A DNA stretch of 61,900 bases from positions 1-61,900 of the forward strand of contig JABMQY010000039.1 of NCBI GenBank assembly GCA_013202975.1. Reading direction: 5' to 3'. The notes beneath the pieces are model-generated. The model was not told where the DNA came from. It did not search any database and worked only from the letters and a program-made list of their open reading frames with translations. The stretch is from Candidatus Saganbacteria bacterium. Its GTDB lineage: Bacteria > Margulisbacteria > WOR-1 > XYC2-FULL-46-14. Position numbers and translations under genes: made by a program. Numbering within the stretch: the first letter of the stretch is position 1; every line of letters begins with the position of its first letter. This document shows, piece by piece, positions 9,855-20,042 of the stretch.

Positions 9855-10309
9855 TTCAAGACGTTATTGTAAAAGACCTTGTTACCTATCCAGATGAACG
9901 CGGTTTTTTTAGGGAAATTATTCGTGTTGATGATAAGTTTTTTAAAGAAGGATTTGGGCAATTCAGTCTTTCTCAAATGTATCAGGGAGTTATTAAAGCT
10001 TGGCATATTCATCAAATACAAATTGACTGGTGGTATGTTGCCAATGGAGTGATTAAGGTGGTGTTGTATGATACTCGAGTAGATTCTCCTACTTTTGGAA
10101 AAATCATGGAGTTATTAATGGGGGACAATCAACCCCCAAAGGTATTGCGCATTCCCTCAGGGGTTGCTCACGGTTGCAAGTGTATTGGTGGTCCTGCAAA
10201 TTTATTTTACGTTACCTCCAATATTTATGATCCCAACGATGAAGGACGGATCGCATATGATGATCCTGCGATCGGTTATGACTGGCAAAAAGGGCCGCCG
10301 ATTAAATAA
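9851..10309 (+). CDS. dTDP-4-dehydrorhamnose 3,5-epimerase-like (RmlC-family cupin)
   Basis: [16 protein letters not shown]...[39 protein letters not shown]...[12 protein letters not shown]. Confidence 0.85.
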   Translation: MIQDVIVKDLVTYPDERGFFREIIRVDDKFFKEGFGQFSLSQMYQGVIKAWHIHQIQIDWWYVANGVIKVVLYDTRVDSPTFGKIMELLMGDNQPPKVLRIPSGVAHGCKCIGGPANLFYVTSNIYDPNDEGRIAYDDPAIGYDWQKGPPIK

Positions 10310-10311
10310 TT

Positions 10312-11310
10312 ATGAAAAAAGAATTACCAAAAATAAAAGGTAAAAAAGTATTAATAGCTGGAGGGTTGGGTTTTATAGGTAGCAACTTAGCTCATGAATG
10401 TTTAAGGCTTGGAGCTAATGTGACAATTTATGATTGTCTGGATCCCAATTCAGGAGGGAATTTATTCAATATTGATGCCATAAAAAATTCGGTTGAATTG
10501 GTTTTTGGAGATATCTTAAATTTTGATTTGGTTTCACATCACATTATGGATAAAGACATTCTTTTTAATTGTGCTGCTTCTACTTCTCATCCTTTTTCTA
10601 TGAAAGAGCCATGGATTGACTTGGATGTAAATTGCAAGGGGGTTATTAATTTGCTGGAGGCTGCGCGCAGATTTAATAAAGGAATTAAATTTGTTCATAT
10701 TGGAACAAGCACCCAGCTGGGTCGGCTTCATTTTCGCCCAGCCAATGAAACACATCCGGAATTTCCGACAGATATATACTCTGCCAATAAGAGTGTTTCG
10801 GAAAAATATGTTCTGATTTATGGGAATGCCTATGGGATGCCAGTGACTGTGCTTCGCTTTTCAAATGTTTATGGCCCCAGGGCAAGTATCCATAGCAGCG
10901 ATTTTACTTTTAATAATTATTTTGTTGGATTAGCCTTACAGGGAAAAGATATTACTATCTTTGGAAAAGGGAGCCAAAAAAGGAATATCGTTTATGTTGA
11001 TGATTGTGTTTCTGCTCTTATTTTAGCCTCACAAAGTGAAAAGGTTAATGGGGAAATCCTTTTTGCAGTAGGTGATGTGCATTATAGCGTTGCTGAGATT
11101 GCAAATCAGATTGTAAAACATATTGGAAAAGGAATGGTTAAATTTGTTAATTGGCCGGATGAAAGAAAAGCGATTGAAATAGGTGATGCGATAATAAGTA
11201 ATGCAAAAATAAAGGATATGCTTGATTGGAAGCCGGAAGGGGATTTTTCTGATGGGTTGATAAAAACAAGAGAATATTTTGAAAAATATTTAGGCCATTA
11301 TGTTAAATAG
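10312..11310 (+). CDS. NAD-dependent epimerase/dehydratase (extended SDR)
   Basis: VLIAGGLGFIGSNLAHECLRLG; YSANKSVSEKYV; LRFSNVYGPR. Confidence 0.9.
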   Translation: MKKELPKIKGKKVLIAGGLGFIGSNLAHECLRLGANVTIYDCLDPNSGGNLFNIDAIKNSVELVFGDILNFDLVSHHIMDKDILFNCAASTSHPFSMKEPWIDLDVNCKGVINLLEAARRFNKGIKFVHIGTSTQLGRLHFRPANETHPEFPTDIYSANKSVSEKYVLIYGNAYGMPVTVLRFSNVYGPRASIHSSDFTFNNYFVGLALQGKDITIFGKGSQKRNIVYVDDCVSALILASQSEKVNGEILFAVGDVHYSVAEIANQIVKHIGKGMVKFVNWPDERKAIEIGDAIISNAKIKDMLDWKPEGDFSDGLIKTREYFEKYLGHYVK

Positions 11311-12253
11311 GCTGTTAATTACTGGTGCGCTTGGGCATATTGGTTCAAAGCTGATTCATAGTTTTACTTCGGATGAATTTGAAGAGATTTGCTTGGTAGA
11401 TAATCTGTCTACCCAGCGCTTTTCGTCATTATTTAATTTACCCAAAGGAGTAAATTTTAAATTTATTAATGAAGACATTTGTACTGCTGATTTGGATAAA
11501 TATTTTGAGGGGATTGATGTTGTTATCCACCTTGCTGCAATTACAGATGCTGCCTCGAGTTTCAGTGATCCCCAAAAAGTAGAAAAGGTTAATCTGAATG
11601 GCACAGAAAGAGTTGCAAATGCCTGTGTCAAAAATAAATGTAAGTTGATTTTTCCGTCGACTACAAGTGTCTATGGTGTTCAGAAGGATATTGTTGATGA
11701 GGATTGTCCGATTTCTAATTTATTAGCTCAAAGTCCTTATGCAGAATCAAAGCTAAAGGCAGAGGCTTATCTAAGTAAATTGGGCAAAAACGATGGGTTG
11801 TCCTTTGTTATTTGCAGATTGGGGACAATTTTTGGAACATCTATTGGGATGCGCTTTCATACTGCTATTAATAAGTTTTGCTGGCAAGCGGTTATGGGGC
11901 AGCCGATCACTGTTTGGCGGACTGCCTATAATCAAAAACGTCCCTATCTTGATTTGGGCGATGCTCTGAGTGCAATAGATTTTATTATTAAAAATGATCT
12001 TTTTGACCGTCGGATCTATAATGTTTTAACAACTAATACTACGGTGAAGGACATTCTAGATATTATCTCAAATCATATTTCAAAGTTTTCGATTCAATAT
12101 GTTGATACAAAAATAATGAATCAGTTATCGTATCATGTTTCCAATAAGCGCTTTTGTGATCAGGGATTTGGATTTGTGGGTGATATAAAGCAAGGGATAG
12201 AGGATACGATTAATTTGTTGAAGGGGGCTTATCATAAATGTCAAAAGATTTAA
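11300..12253 (+). CDS. NAD-dependent epimerase/dehydratase (extended SDR)
   Basis: LLITGALGHIGSKLIHSF; VIHLAAITDAASSF; SPYAESKLKAEAY. Confidence 0.88.
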   Translation: MLNRLLITGALGHIGSKLIHSFTSDEFEEICLVDNLSTQRFSSLFNLPKGVNFKFINEDICTADLDKYFEGIDVVIHLAAITDAASSFSDPQKVEKVNLNGTERVANACVKNKCKLIFPSTTSVYGVQKDIVDEDCPISNLLAQSPYAESKLKAEAYLSKLGKNDGLSFVICRLGTIFGTSIGMRFHTAINKFCWQAVMGQPITVWRTAYNQKRPYLDLGDALSAIDFIIKNDLFDRRIYNVLTTNTTVKDILDIISNHISKFSIQYVDTKIMNQLSYHVSNKRFCDQGFGFVGDIKQGIEDTINLLKGAYHKCQKI

Positions 12254-13254
12254 CAATAGTACTTCCCCTTAAGGATAGGGTTGAGTATACCTTTCGTTGG
12301 ATGTCTTATGTCAATGAAATTAGTTTTCCATTTAAGATAATAATTGCTGATGGCGGCAAAGATAAAAAGGTCGAGGAGACCCTATCCAACAAGGCTAATT
12401 TTCCAAAGATTGATTATGAATATGTTCGTTATCCGTATGATAAGACATATTCAGATTATTTTGCAAAGGAGGCGGATGCTCTTTCGCGTGTTAAAACTCC
12501 CTTTGTTGCAATGGCGGATAACGATGATTTTTTTGTTGTTGAAGGACTTTCTCGCAGTGTGGAATTTATGTCTGCTCATCCGGAATATAGTTCTTGTAGA
12601 GGGGATATTGCTGGTTTTATTGTTTCTGATGGGCTTTATGGTGAGGGAAAGGGATTTTGCAAGCTTTATCCATCTAGATCTCATATCAATGATAGTGCGG
12701 CCGAGCGTGTCGAAAGTCATTTTTCTTGTTATGATCCGACCTTTTATGATGTCCATCGAACTGAGCAATTAGCTGGCTGTTTTAAGCTGCTGAGTGATTT
12801 GGATCTTAATGATATTTTTTTGGCTGAACTTCTTCCCAGTTTCTTGGTTGTTGCTTATGGAAAAACAAAAAGAATCCCTGGCTTGTATTTATTAAGGCAA
12901 CTTGCTGTTCCTGGATCATCTGCTGATAATGAGAATAAAAGAGGAGATATTTTTGATCGTATGCTTAATGAGTTATGGACACTTGATTTTAACAAAGTGA
13001 TGGGAGCAATTGCCAAAGCAATCAGTGAGCAGGACAAAATTTCCAAGGATATAGCACTTTCTCAAGTTATAAAAAAGTTTAGAATTTATGTTGGTCCCGA
13101 CATTATAGAATGTTTGTCAACGCCAAAGTCTAAGCGGCCAAATTATTTACTAGGTTTTGCAAAAAGGTTTAAGCGCAAATTCTTTTCTGCTCCCTTATGT
13201 ATTCCTGACTCTATCAGCAAATTCTTGGGGGCGAAGGATAGTTGTCAAATATGA
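12238..13254 (+). CDS. Family 2-like glycosyltransferase (TIGR00180-type)
   Basis: LTIVLPLKDRVEYTFRWMSYVNEISFPFKIIIADGGKD...TPFVAMADNDDFFVVEGLSRSVEFM. Confidence 0.8.
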   Translation: MSKDLTIVLPLKDRVEYTFRWMSYVNEISFPFKIIIADGGKDKKVEETLSNKANFPKIDYEYVRYPYDKTYSDYFAKEADALSRVKTPFVAMADNDDFFVVEGLSRSVEFMSAHPEYSSCRGDIAGFIVSDGLYGEGKGFCKLYPSRSHINDSAAERVESHFSCYDPTFYDVHRTEQLAGCFKLLSDLDLNDIFLAELLPSFLVVAYGKTKRIPGLYLLRQLAVPGSSADNENKRGDIFDRMLNELWTLDFNKVMGAIAKAISEQDKISKDIALSQVIKKFRIYVGPDIIECLSTPKSKRPNYLLGFAKRFKRKFFSAPLCIPDSISKFLGAKDSCQI

Positions 13255-14195
13255 AAAATGTAGTTTTATTTGGATCAAGTTATATGGCCGAAGAATATCT
13301 AAAGGTGTTGCAGGGGTTTGATTGCAACGTCTCTGTTATAGGTAGAGATAATGAAAAGGCAGTCGCCCTTGCAAAAAAGTATAATTCTGTTGGTTATGGC
13401 GGAGGTACTAATGCGCTAGATCAAATTAAGACAGAAGGAGTCGATTTGGTCATTATCGCTTCAGCTATCGAATCGCTCCAAGAAGTGTCATCAGCCTGTT
13501 TATCAAAAGGGATTAAAAATTTATTAGTGGAAAAACCTGGTGCTTTAGATCTTGATGGATTGATAGAGATAAAAAAACAGCTTTCTTCTGGAGCGGATCT
13601 CAGAATTGCGTATAATCGCAGGTTTTTTAGTTCTGTCATAAATTTAGGAGAGCGTATCTTAGAGGATGGTGGTCCACTGGCTTGTTTCTTTGATTTTACT
13701 GATCGAGAAAAGGATATCCTACATGTTGAAAGGGACAAGAATATTGTAAAAAAATGGGGTTTTGCAAATTCTAGCCATGTTATTGATCTTGCTTTTCATT
13801 TAATTGGTATGCCAGAAGAGATAAATGCGCTAAAAGCAGGAGAATGGGATTGTCATCCAAGCGGAAATATTTTTACTGGTTCTGGAAGGACTGCAAAGTG
13901 TCTGTTTAGCTATTTTTCTACTTGGTCTGGTGGTGGACGATGGAATGTTGAGGTTTCAACAATAAAAGGGCGCTATAAGCTTTCTCCGTTAGAAGAATTG
14001 AGATTCTGCAAAAAGAATCAATTTGCTTGGGAAACAGTTCCTGCTTTAGATGATCATGATAAAAAGTTTAAATCAGGTCTCTATAAAATGGTCAGGAGCG
14101 TATTAATTGACAATAATTATAAAGAGCTGCCGGATCTTGATGAACAAATCACTACTTGTAAAGTAATTAATAGGATATTTGGATATGAAGAATAA
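13242..14195 (+). CDS. Gfo/Idh/MocA-family oxidoreductase
   Basis: VVLFGSSYMAEEYLKVLQGFDCNVSVIGRD...NLLVEKPGALDLDGLIEIKKQL...IAYNRRFFSSV. Confidence 0.85.
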   Translation: MSNMKNVVLFGSSYMAEEYLKVLQGFDCNVSVIGRDNEKAVALAKKYNSVGYGGGTNALDQIKTEGVDLVIIASAIESLQEVSSACLSKGIKNLLVEKPGALDLDGLIEIKKQLSSGADLRIAYNRRFFSSVINLGERILEDGGPLACFFDFTDREKDILHVERDKNIVKKWGFANSSHVIDLAFHLIGMPEEINALKAGEWDCHPSGNIFTGSGRTAKCLFSYFSTWSGGGRWNVEVSTIKGRYKLSPLEELRFCKKNQFAWETVPALDDHDKKFKSGLYKMVRSVLIDNNYKELPDLDEQITTCKVINRIFGYEE

Positions 14196-15129
14196 TATTG
14201 TAATAATTGGAATGGGAAATATGGGAAAAAGACATCTTCAGGCAGTGGCCAATCTAAGTATTATTGGTGAAATCTTATGTTATGACATTAGCCATGGGTC
14301 TTTAGATTCTGTTCCTGCTTTCTTAAAAGAGAATAATATTTGCAATAATAACATTAGAACAACTATAAGCTTTGACGAAATTATTAAAGCTATAAATGCA
14401 GAGACGATTGTTATTATTGCTACAACGGCACAGGGACGGCATCAGATAATTGCGAATGTTATTACTTTAAGGCCTTTGGCAATAATTGCTGAAAAACCAT
14501 TGTGTCAATCAATTGATGAATATGAAATGATCATGGCTTTGTCGAGAGATACCAACGTGCCTCTTTATGTTAATTTTCCTCGACATATGTATGGGTTTTA
14601 TCGGGAGATCTATGAATCATTGAAAGGCTCAAAAGCAAAAGGGTTCAGTGCAGTTTTTTCAGGTGGAATGGGTTGTATTGGCATACATCTGCTGGATCTT
14701 TTGGTTTGGATTTTAGAGGTCAAAACCTACAAGATACTGTTTTCTGATAACCATTCGGTATACCATGCAAAAAGAGCTGGCTATTGTGATTTAGCCGGGG
14801 TCCTGCTTCTTAGTATCAATGATACAAATGTGGCCTTTTTACATTCTCAGAAGGATGAGGGCCATTCTTTGATTGAGTTTTACTCGCAGAATAATAAGTT
14901 TAGGATTTATGAGTCCGAGAAGAAGATGGTTGTACAGGATGTTTCTATTGGTATCGATGTGAGAGAAATTGATCTTCCGTTTACCAGTCAGTTGACTGAT
15001 AAGATTATTACAGCTCTTATTCAAAAAGAAAGGGTAGAATTGCCGAATATTTCTCAGTCCTATCTGACACATAAAATATTATTCGATTATATTAAAATTA
15101 ATAGGCTTGAACACGTAAACATAACATAA
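14179..15129 (+). CDS. Gfo/Idh/MocA-family oxidoreductase
   Basis: IVIIGMGNMGKRHLQAVANL...AIIAEKPLCQSIDEYEMIMAL. Confidence 0.85.
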   Translation: MDMKNNIVIIGMGNMGKRHLQAVANLSIIGEILCYDISHGSLDSVPAFLKENNICNNNIRTTISFDEIIKAINAETIVIIATTAQGRHQIIANVITLRPLAIIAEKPLCQSIDEYEMIMALSRDTNVPLYVNFPRHMYGFYREIYESLKGSKAKGFSAVFSGGMGCIGIHLLDLLVWILEVKTYKILFSDNHSVYHAKRAGYCDLAGVLLLSINDTNVAFLHSQKDEGHSLIEFYSQNNKFRIYESEKKMVVQDVSIGIDVREIDLPFTSQLTDKIITALIQKERVELPNISQSYLTHKILFDYIKINRLEHVNIT

Positions 15130-15146
15130 GGAGCTAGGAAAGATTA

Positions 15147-16139
15147 ATGGACATAAAAAACAAAAGAGTTATTGTTACTGGTGCTGATGGTTTTATTGGC
15201 AGTCATCTGGTTGAAGCTCTACTAGATGAGGGGGCAAAGGTAAAGGCATTTTGTTTTTATAATTCGTTTAATAGTTATGGCTGGTTAGATTCTCTTCCAA
15301 AAGAGAAAGTTGAGCAAATAGAGATATTTACAGGAGATATACGGGATCCTTATGGTGTTCGTACAGCCCTAAAGAATGTTGATGTTGTTTTTCACTTAGC
15401 TGCTTTAATTGGTATTCCATATTCATACCATTCACCCGATAATTATGTTGATACTAACATAAAAGGTACATTGAATATTTTACAGGCAGCCCGTGATCTG
15501 GCTGTTGAAAAAGTATTGGTGACATCGACTTCAGAAGTTTATGGTACTGCATTATATGTTCCGATTGATGAAAAACATCCCCTGCAGCCTCAATCACCTT
15601 ATAGTGCAACAAAAATTGGCGCAGATTCTATTACGGAATCGTTTTATTGCTCATTTGACCTTCCTGTGACGCTTGTCCGACCCTTTAATACCTATGGACC
15701 ACGCCAGTCAGCCAGAGCAATAATCCCAACGATTATAAGTCAAATCATAAAGGGTAAGAATCAAATAAAATTAGGAAACCTGTCTCCTACCCGAGATCTA
15801 ACATTTGTCAAAGATACAGCTGCTGCTTTTATTGCAATTGCCAAAACAGAGGGGTTGTTGGGAGAGACTGTGAATATTGGTATGAATAAAGAAATTGCAA
15901 TGGGAGATTTGGTTAAATTAATTGCTTCAATTATGAATAAAGAAATAAGTGTTATAGAAGACTTCCAAAGGATACGTCCAAAAAAGAGTGAGGTTGAACG
16001 GCTTTGTTGTAATAATTCAAAAATCTTGAAAAAAACAAATTGGCGTCCTCAATATGATCTTAAAAAAGGTCTTAAAGAAACTATTGATTGGATTGAAAAT
16101 AAAATGAGTTTTTATAAAACGGAGATGTATAATGTCTAA
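15147..16139 (+). CDS. legB: NDP-sugar 4,6-dehydratase, LegB-like (legionaminic acid pathway)
   Basis: RVIVTGADGFIGSHLVEALLDEGAKVKAFCFYNSFNSYGWLD; TSEVYGTALYVPIDEKHPLQPQSPYSATKIGAD; RPFNTYGPRQSARAIIPT; located immediately before neuC. Confidence 0.8.
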   Translation: MDIKNKRVIVTGADGFIGSHLVEALLDEGAKVKAFCFYNSFNSYGWLDSLPKEKVEQIEIFTGDIRDPYGVRTALKNVDVVFHLAALIGIPYSYHSPDNYVDTNIKGTLNILQAARDLAVEKVLVTSTSEVYGTALYVPIDEKHPLQPQSPYSATKIGADSITESFYCSFDLPVTLVRPFNTYGPRQSARAIIPTIISQIIKGKNQIKLGNLSPTRDLTFVKDTAAAFIAIAKTEGLLGETVNIGMNKEIAMGDLVKLIASIMNKEISVIEDFQRIRPKKSEVERLCCNNSKILKKTNWRPQYDLKKGLKETIDWIENKMSFYKTEMYNV

Positions 16140-16165
16140 AGCTTATGGAGGTCTATTTAATATAA

Positions 16166-17329
16166 ATGAGTAAAAAAATAAGAAAAATATGTATTGTAAC
16201 TGGATCGCGAGCGGATTATGGCCTGCTTTACTGGTTAATGAAGGAGATCAAAAGTGACAAAGATCTACTTCTTCAGATTGTGGCCGCAGGCATGCATCTT
16301 TCCTCAAGATTTGGTTTGACTTATAAACAAATTCTTAGGGATGAATTTAAGATTGATGCAAAAGTTGATCTTCTGAAGAATTCTGATACAGATCAAGCAA
16401 TCGCTTTGTCTATTGGGCGAGGGGTAATTGGTTTTGCTAGAGTTTTTAGCAAGCTGTCTTCCGATGTTGTTGTTTTGTTGGGAGATCGCTTCGAAACTCT
16501 TGCTGCTGCAACCTCTGCAATGATTCTTGGTATTCCAATTGCACATATCCATGGAGGAGAAGTTACTGAAGGTGCATATGATGATTCAATTCGACATGCC
16601 ATAACCAAAATGGCTCATTTGCACTTTGTTTCTCACAATATTTATGCAATGCGTGTTGTTCAAATGGGGGAGAATCCAAAAAGAGTTTTTAATTATGGGG
16701 CTCCCGGCTTAGACAGCATAAGACAAGTAACTCTTTTGACTAGAAAGGAACTTGAAAAAGAATTGAATTTTGTGCTTGGAAGTGATGTAGTATTGGTTAC
16801 CTATCATCCTACTACATTAGAAAAAGGTGCGGCAAAAAATCAAATTAAGAATATTTTGAATGCGCTTGCGCAAACAGATTTGCGAATTGTATTTACTGTT
16901 CCTAATGCAGATTCTGAAAATCAGGTTATATATGATGAAATTATGGAATTTGTCCGAAATAATCCAGAAAAAGCAATAATATTTAAGTCTTTGGGGCAGT
17001 TAAAGTATCTTTCCCTTTTAAAGTGTGTTGGTTTGATGCTTGGAAATTCTTCAAGTGGTGTTATTGAAGCTCCATCCTTTAAGCTGCCTGTTGTTAATAT
17101 TGGGACTAGGCAGACTGGCCGACTAAAGGCTAATAATGTAATTGATACTGATTGTAAAACAGCTTCCATCATTATGGCGATCAAGAAAGCAAAATCAACT
17201 TCTTTTGGAGAATCTATGGTTTCTTTAAAAAATCCGTTTGGGGATGGGAGATCAAGCAAAAAGATCAAAAACAAGCTAAAGAATTTTAGATTTTCTGGAC
17301 TTGCTAAAGGATTTTACGATATAAAATGA
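16166..17329 (+). CDS. neuC: NDP-sugar 2-epimerase (hydrolysing), NeuC/LegG type
   Basis: KICIVTGSRADYGLLYWLMKEIK; VVLLGDRFETLAAATSAMILGIPIAHIHGGEVTEGAYDDSIRHAITKMAHLHF; GNSSSGVIEAPSFKLPVVNIGTRQTGR. Confidence 0.93.
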   Translation: MSKKIRKICIVTGSRADYGLLYWLMKEIKSDKDLLLQIVAAGMHLSSRFGLTYKQILRDEFKIDAKVDLLKNSDTDQAIALSIGRGVIGFARVFSKLSSDVVVLLGDRFETLAAATSAMILGIPIAHIHGGEVTEGAYDDSIRHAITKMAHLHFVSHNIYAMRVVQMGENPKRVFNYGAPGLDSIRQVTLLTRKELEKELNFVLGSDVVLVTYHPTTLEKGAAKNQIKNILNALAQTDLRIVFTVPNADSENQVIYDEIMEFVRNNPEKAIIFKSLGQLKYLSLLKCVGLMLGNSSSGVIEAPSFKLPVVNIGTRQTGRLKANNVIDTDCKTASIIMAIKKAKSTSFGESMVSLKNPFGDGRSSKKIKNKLKNFRFSGLAKGFYDIK

Positions 17330-17979
17330 ATATAAAGGAAAAAATAATTCTATTGGGGGCAGGCGGGCATTGTAGTGTGGTTATTGATGCAATTTTAAAG
17401 AAGGGTAGTTTTGAGATTGCAGGTGTTCTTGATAAAGATAATGCCTCCTCCACGGTGCTAAAAATCAAGGTTATTGGTGGAGACCATCAACTGCCAGACG
17501 TCTATAAGTCTGGTGTCAGATATGCATTTGTTACAGTTGGATCAATTGGGAATGTTGATCTGAGGATTAATTTAGCTAAAATGATTTGTGACCACGGGTT
17601 TGTTCAACCAATAATCATTCATCCGCAGGCGATAATAGCAAATAATGTTGAAATTGGGGAAGGTACTTTTGTTGCTGCTGGAGCAGTAATTGGACCGGGG
17701 GTAAAAATAGGTAGGAATGTTATTATTAATACACGAGCTTCAATTGATCATGGCTGTAAGGTTGATGATTTTTCTTTTATTTCTCCTGGGGTGACTTTGA
17801 GTGGGGGGGTGAAGGTGGGGGCGAGAACCCATCTTGGAGTAGGCTCCTCGATTATTGAGTACAAGAAAATTGGTGCCGATAGTCTAATTGGTGCAGGAAG
17901 TGTGGTTGTTTCTGATATTCCCGCCAGAGTTAAGGCCTTTGGTAATCCGTGTAAAATAAGGGAGATGTTTAATGGCTAG
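17326..17979 (+). CDS. NeuD/PglD-like sugar O/N-acetyltransferase (hexapeptide repeat)
   Basis: IILLGAGGHCSVVIDAIL; left-handed beta-helix repeats VEIGEGTFVAAGAVIGPGVKIGRNVIINTRASIDHGCKVDDF. Confidence 0.9.
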   Translation: MNIKEKIILLGAGGHCSVVIDAILKKGSFEIAGVLDKDNASSTVLKIKVIGGDHQLPDVYKSGVRYAFVTVGSIGNVDLRINLAKMICDHGFVQPIIIHPQAIIANNVEIGEGTFVAAGAVIGPGVKIGRNVIINTRASIDHGCKVDDFSFISPGVTLSGGVKVGARTHLGVGSSIIEYKKIGADSLIGAGSVVVSDIPARVKAFGNPCKIREMFNG

Positions 17980-18991
17980 AGTTTTTCTGATTGCAGAGGC
18001 TGGAGTAAATCATAATGGCGATTTGGATGTTGCTAAAAAACTGATTGATGCGGCAAAATCGTCTGGTGCTGATGCAATAAAATTCCAAACATTTAAAACA
18101 GAAGAGCTGGCTAGTTTTAATGCTCCAAAAGCTAAATATCAAAAGAAAACGGTAAGAAATGAATCGCAGTTTAAAATGTTAAAAAGACTTGAATTGACAA
18201 ACGAGCAGTTTGAAAATTTGTTTTCTTATGCTAAAAAGAAGAAAATAATGTTCTTATCAACTCCTTTTTGTTTTGAGAGCGCTGATTTTCTTAAAAAACT
18301 GGGATTAAAATATTTCAAAATCAGCTCAGGTGATTTAACCAATTTACCTCTTTTGCGTAAGATTGCAGGCTGGAAGATGCCGATAATTTTATCCACTGGT
18401 ATGGGGAGTTTAGATGAGATTAGGGAGGCGGTCGAGGAAATTATTTCAAAAGGTAATAAACGATTGATTCTTCTTCATTGTGTTTCAAGTTATCCGGCGC
18501 GATTTGAGGATTTAAATTTAAATGCTATTAAGACGATGAAAAGTGAATTTGGTCTTCCTATTGGTTATTCTGACCATTCTTTGGGAATTGAGGCATCCCT
18601 TGCAGCGGTTTCCATTGGTGCTGTTGTGATAGAGAAACATTTTACTTTAGATCGTAACATGAGCGGGCCGGATCATAAAGCTTCTCTTGAACCAGTTGAC
18701 TATGAATTAATGGTGAAAAGTATTCGGAATATAGAGAAATCTTTTGGTAATGGTATAAAAAGACCCCAAAGATGTGAATTGACAATGCGAAAGATTGTTC
18801 GCAAAAGTCTTGTTTCAGCTAACGACATTCCCAAACATTCAAAAATTGAGATGTCAATGCTTGCAATAAAGAGGCCTGGGACAGGAATTGCACCAAAGTT
18901 TCTAGATAGGGTTGTTGGGAGTATTGCTCTTGAGAAAATCGAAAAAGATAAAACAATGAAATGGAGAATGTTGAATGAAAAAGCCAATTGA
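17972..18991 (+). CDS. neuB: N-acetylneuraminate/legionaminate synthase (NeuB family, with SAF domain)
   Basis: FLIAEAGVNHNGDLDVAKKLIDAAKSSGADAIKFQTFKTEEL; KISSGDLTNLPLL; GYSDHSLGIEASLAAVSIGAVVIEKHFTLDRNMSGPDHKASLEP. Confidence 0.95.
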   Translation: MARVFLIAEAGVNHNGDLDVAKKLIDAAKSSGADAIKFQTFKTEELASFNAPKAKYQKKTVRNESQFKMLKRLELTNEQFENLFSYAKKKKIMFLSTPFCFESADFLKKLGLKYFKISSGDLTNLPLLRKIAGWKMPIILSTGMGSLDEIREAVEEIISKGNKRLILLHCVSSYPARFEDLNLNAIKTMKSEFGLPIGYSDHSLGIEASLAAVSIGAVVIEKHFTLDRNMSGPDHKASLEPVDYELMVKSIRNIEKSFGNGIKRPQRCELTMRKIVRKSLVSANDIPKHSKIEMSMLAIKRPGTGIAPKFLDRVVGSIALEKIEKDKTMKWRMLNEKAN

Positions 18992-20042
18992 ATCATTTCT
19001 GGTTAATAAAAAGACTACAATAAAACAAGCAATGAAACAGATGACGGAAATTGGTCAAAAAAGTTTGTTTGTTGTTGATCAAAAGCGCAGGCTACTGGGG
19101 TCTTTAAGTGATGGAGATGTTAGGAAATGGATTATTAATGGGGGGAGTATTAGAGAAAAAATAACTAGGATCTACAATAAAAAGCCAAGATATGCAAAAA
19201 AGAATTTCGAGTTAGAGGATATCAAAAAATTGATGCTGAAATTAGTGATTTCAGCTGTTCCTGTTGTTAATGAGAATAATGAAATTGAAAGCATTCAAAT
19301 ATGGGAAGATGTTTTTGCAAATAAATTTTCCATGCAAAATAAACCTTTAGATATTCAGGTTGTTATTATGGCTGGAGGAAAGGGTACGCGGCTCGATCCC
19401 TTTACGACGATTTTACCCAAGTCATTAATTCCGATACATGGCAAGCCGATAATTGAATTGATAATGGATTGGTTCAATAGCTATGGGATCAGTGAATTCT
19501 TTGTTTCAATAAATCATAAGGCAAGAATGATTAAATCATATTTTGAAGATTCTAATAATAAATATAAAATATCTTACATTGAAGAGGATAGGCCACTTGG
19601 AACAGCTGGGAGCCTAAGGTTGATAAAAAATAAAGTTGAGAATCAATTTCTTGTAACTAATTGTGACATCATTCTAAAAGCTGATTGTGCCGAAATAATC
19701 CAATCCCATAAAAATAATGGGTATGATATGACATTGATAGTTTCATGCCGGCATTATAAGGTTCCATATGGAGTCTGTGAGATTGAAAATGGGGGGGTTC
19801 TTAGGCATATTAATGAAAAACCTGAATATGACTTACTAGTTAATACAGGTGTTTATGTTATGAATAAAGAATTACTTGATATAATCCCCAAAAATGTGAT
19901 TTTTAATATGAATGATCTTGTTAATAGGGCTATGAAAAAAGGTTTCAAAGTTGGCGTTTTTCCTATAAGTGAAGATTCTTGGATTGATATTGGACAGTGG
20001 GAAGAATATCACAAGGCGACTGAGAAATTGAGGATCTGTTAA
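18975..20042 (+). CDS. CBS-domain nucleotidyltransferase, PtmE-like (candidate GlcN-1-P guanylyltransferase)
   Basis: CBS pair SFLVNKKTTIKQAMKQM...LLGSLSDGDVRKWI, followed by VVIMAGGKGTRLDPFTTILPKSLIPIHGKPIIE nucleotidyltransferase domain; adjacent to neuB. Confidence 0.87.
   Translation: MKKPIESFLVNKKTTIKQAMKQMTEIGQKSLFVVDQKRRLLGSLSDGDVRKWIINGGSIREKITRIYNKKPRYAKKNFELEDIKKLMLKLVISAVPVVNENNEIESIQIWEDVFANKFSMQNKPLDIQVVIMAGGKGTRLDPFTTILPKSLIPIHGKPIIELIMDWFNSYGISEFFVSINHKARMIKSYFEDSNNKYKISYIEEDRPLGTAGSLRLIKNKVENQFLVTNCDIILKADCAEIIQSHKNNGYDMTLIVSCRHYKVPYGVCEIENGGVLRHINEKPEYDLLVNTGVYVMNKELLDIIPKNVIFNMNDLVNRAMKKGFKVGVFPISEDSWIDIGQWEEYHKATEKLRIC

Noticed and set aside
12344-12772. 142-aa plus-strand alternate-frame ORF within the GT2-like gene
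   Set aside because: Out-of-frame with the GT2 motifs; no independent start signal or family match.
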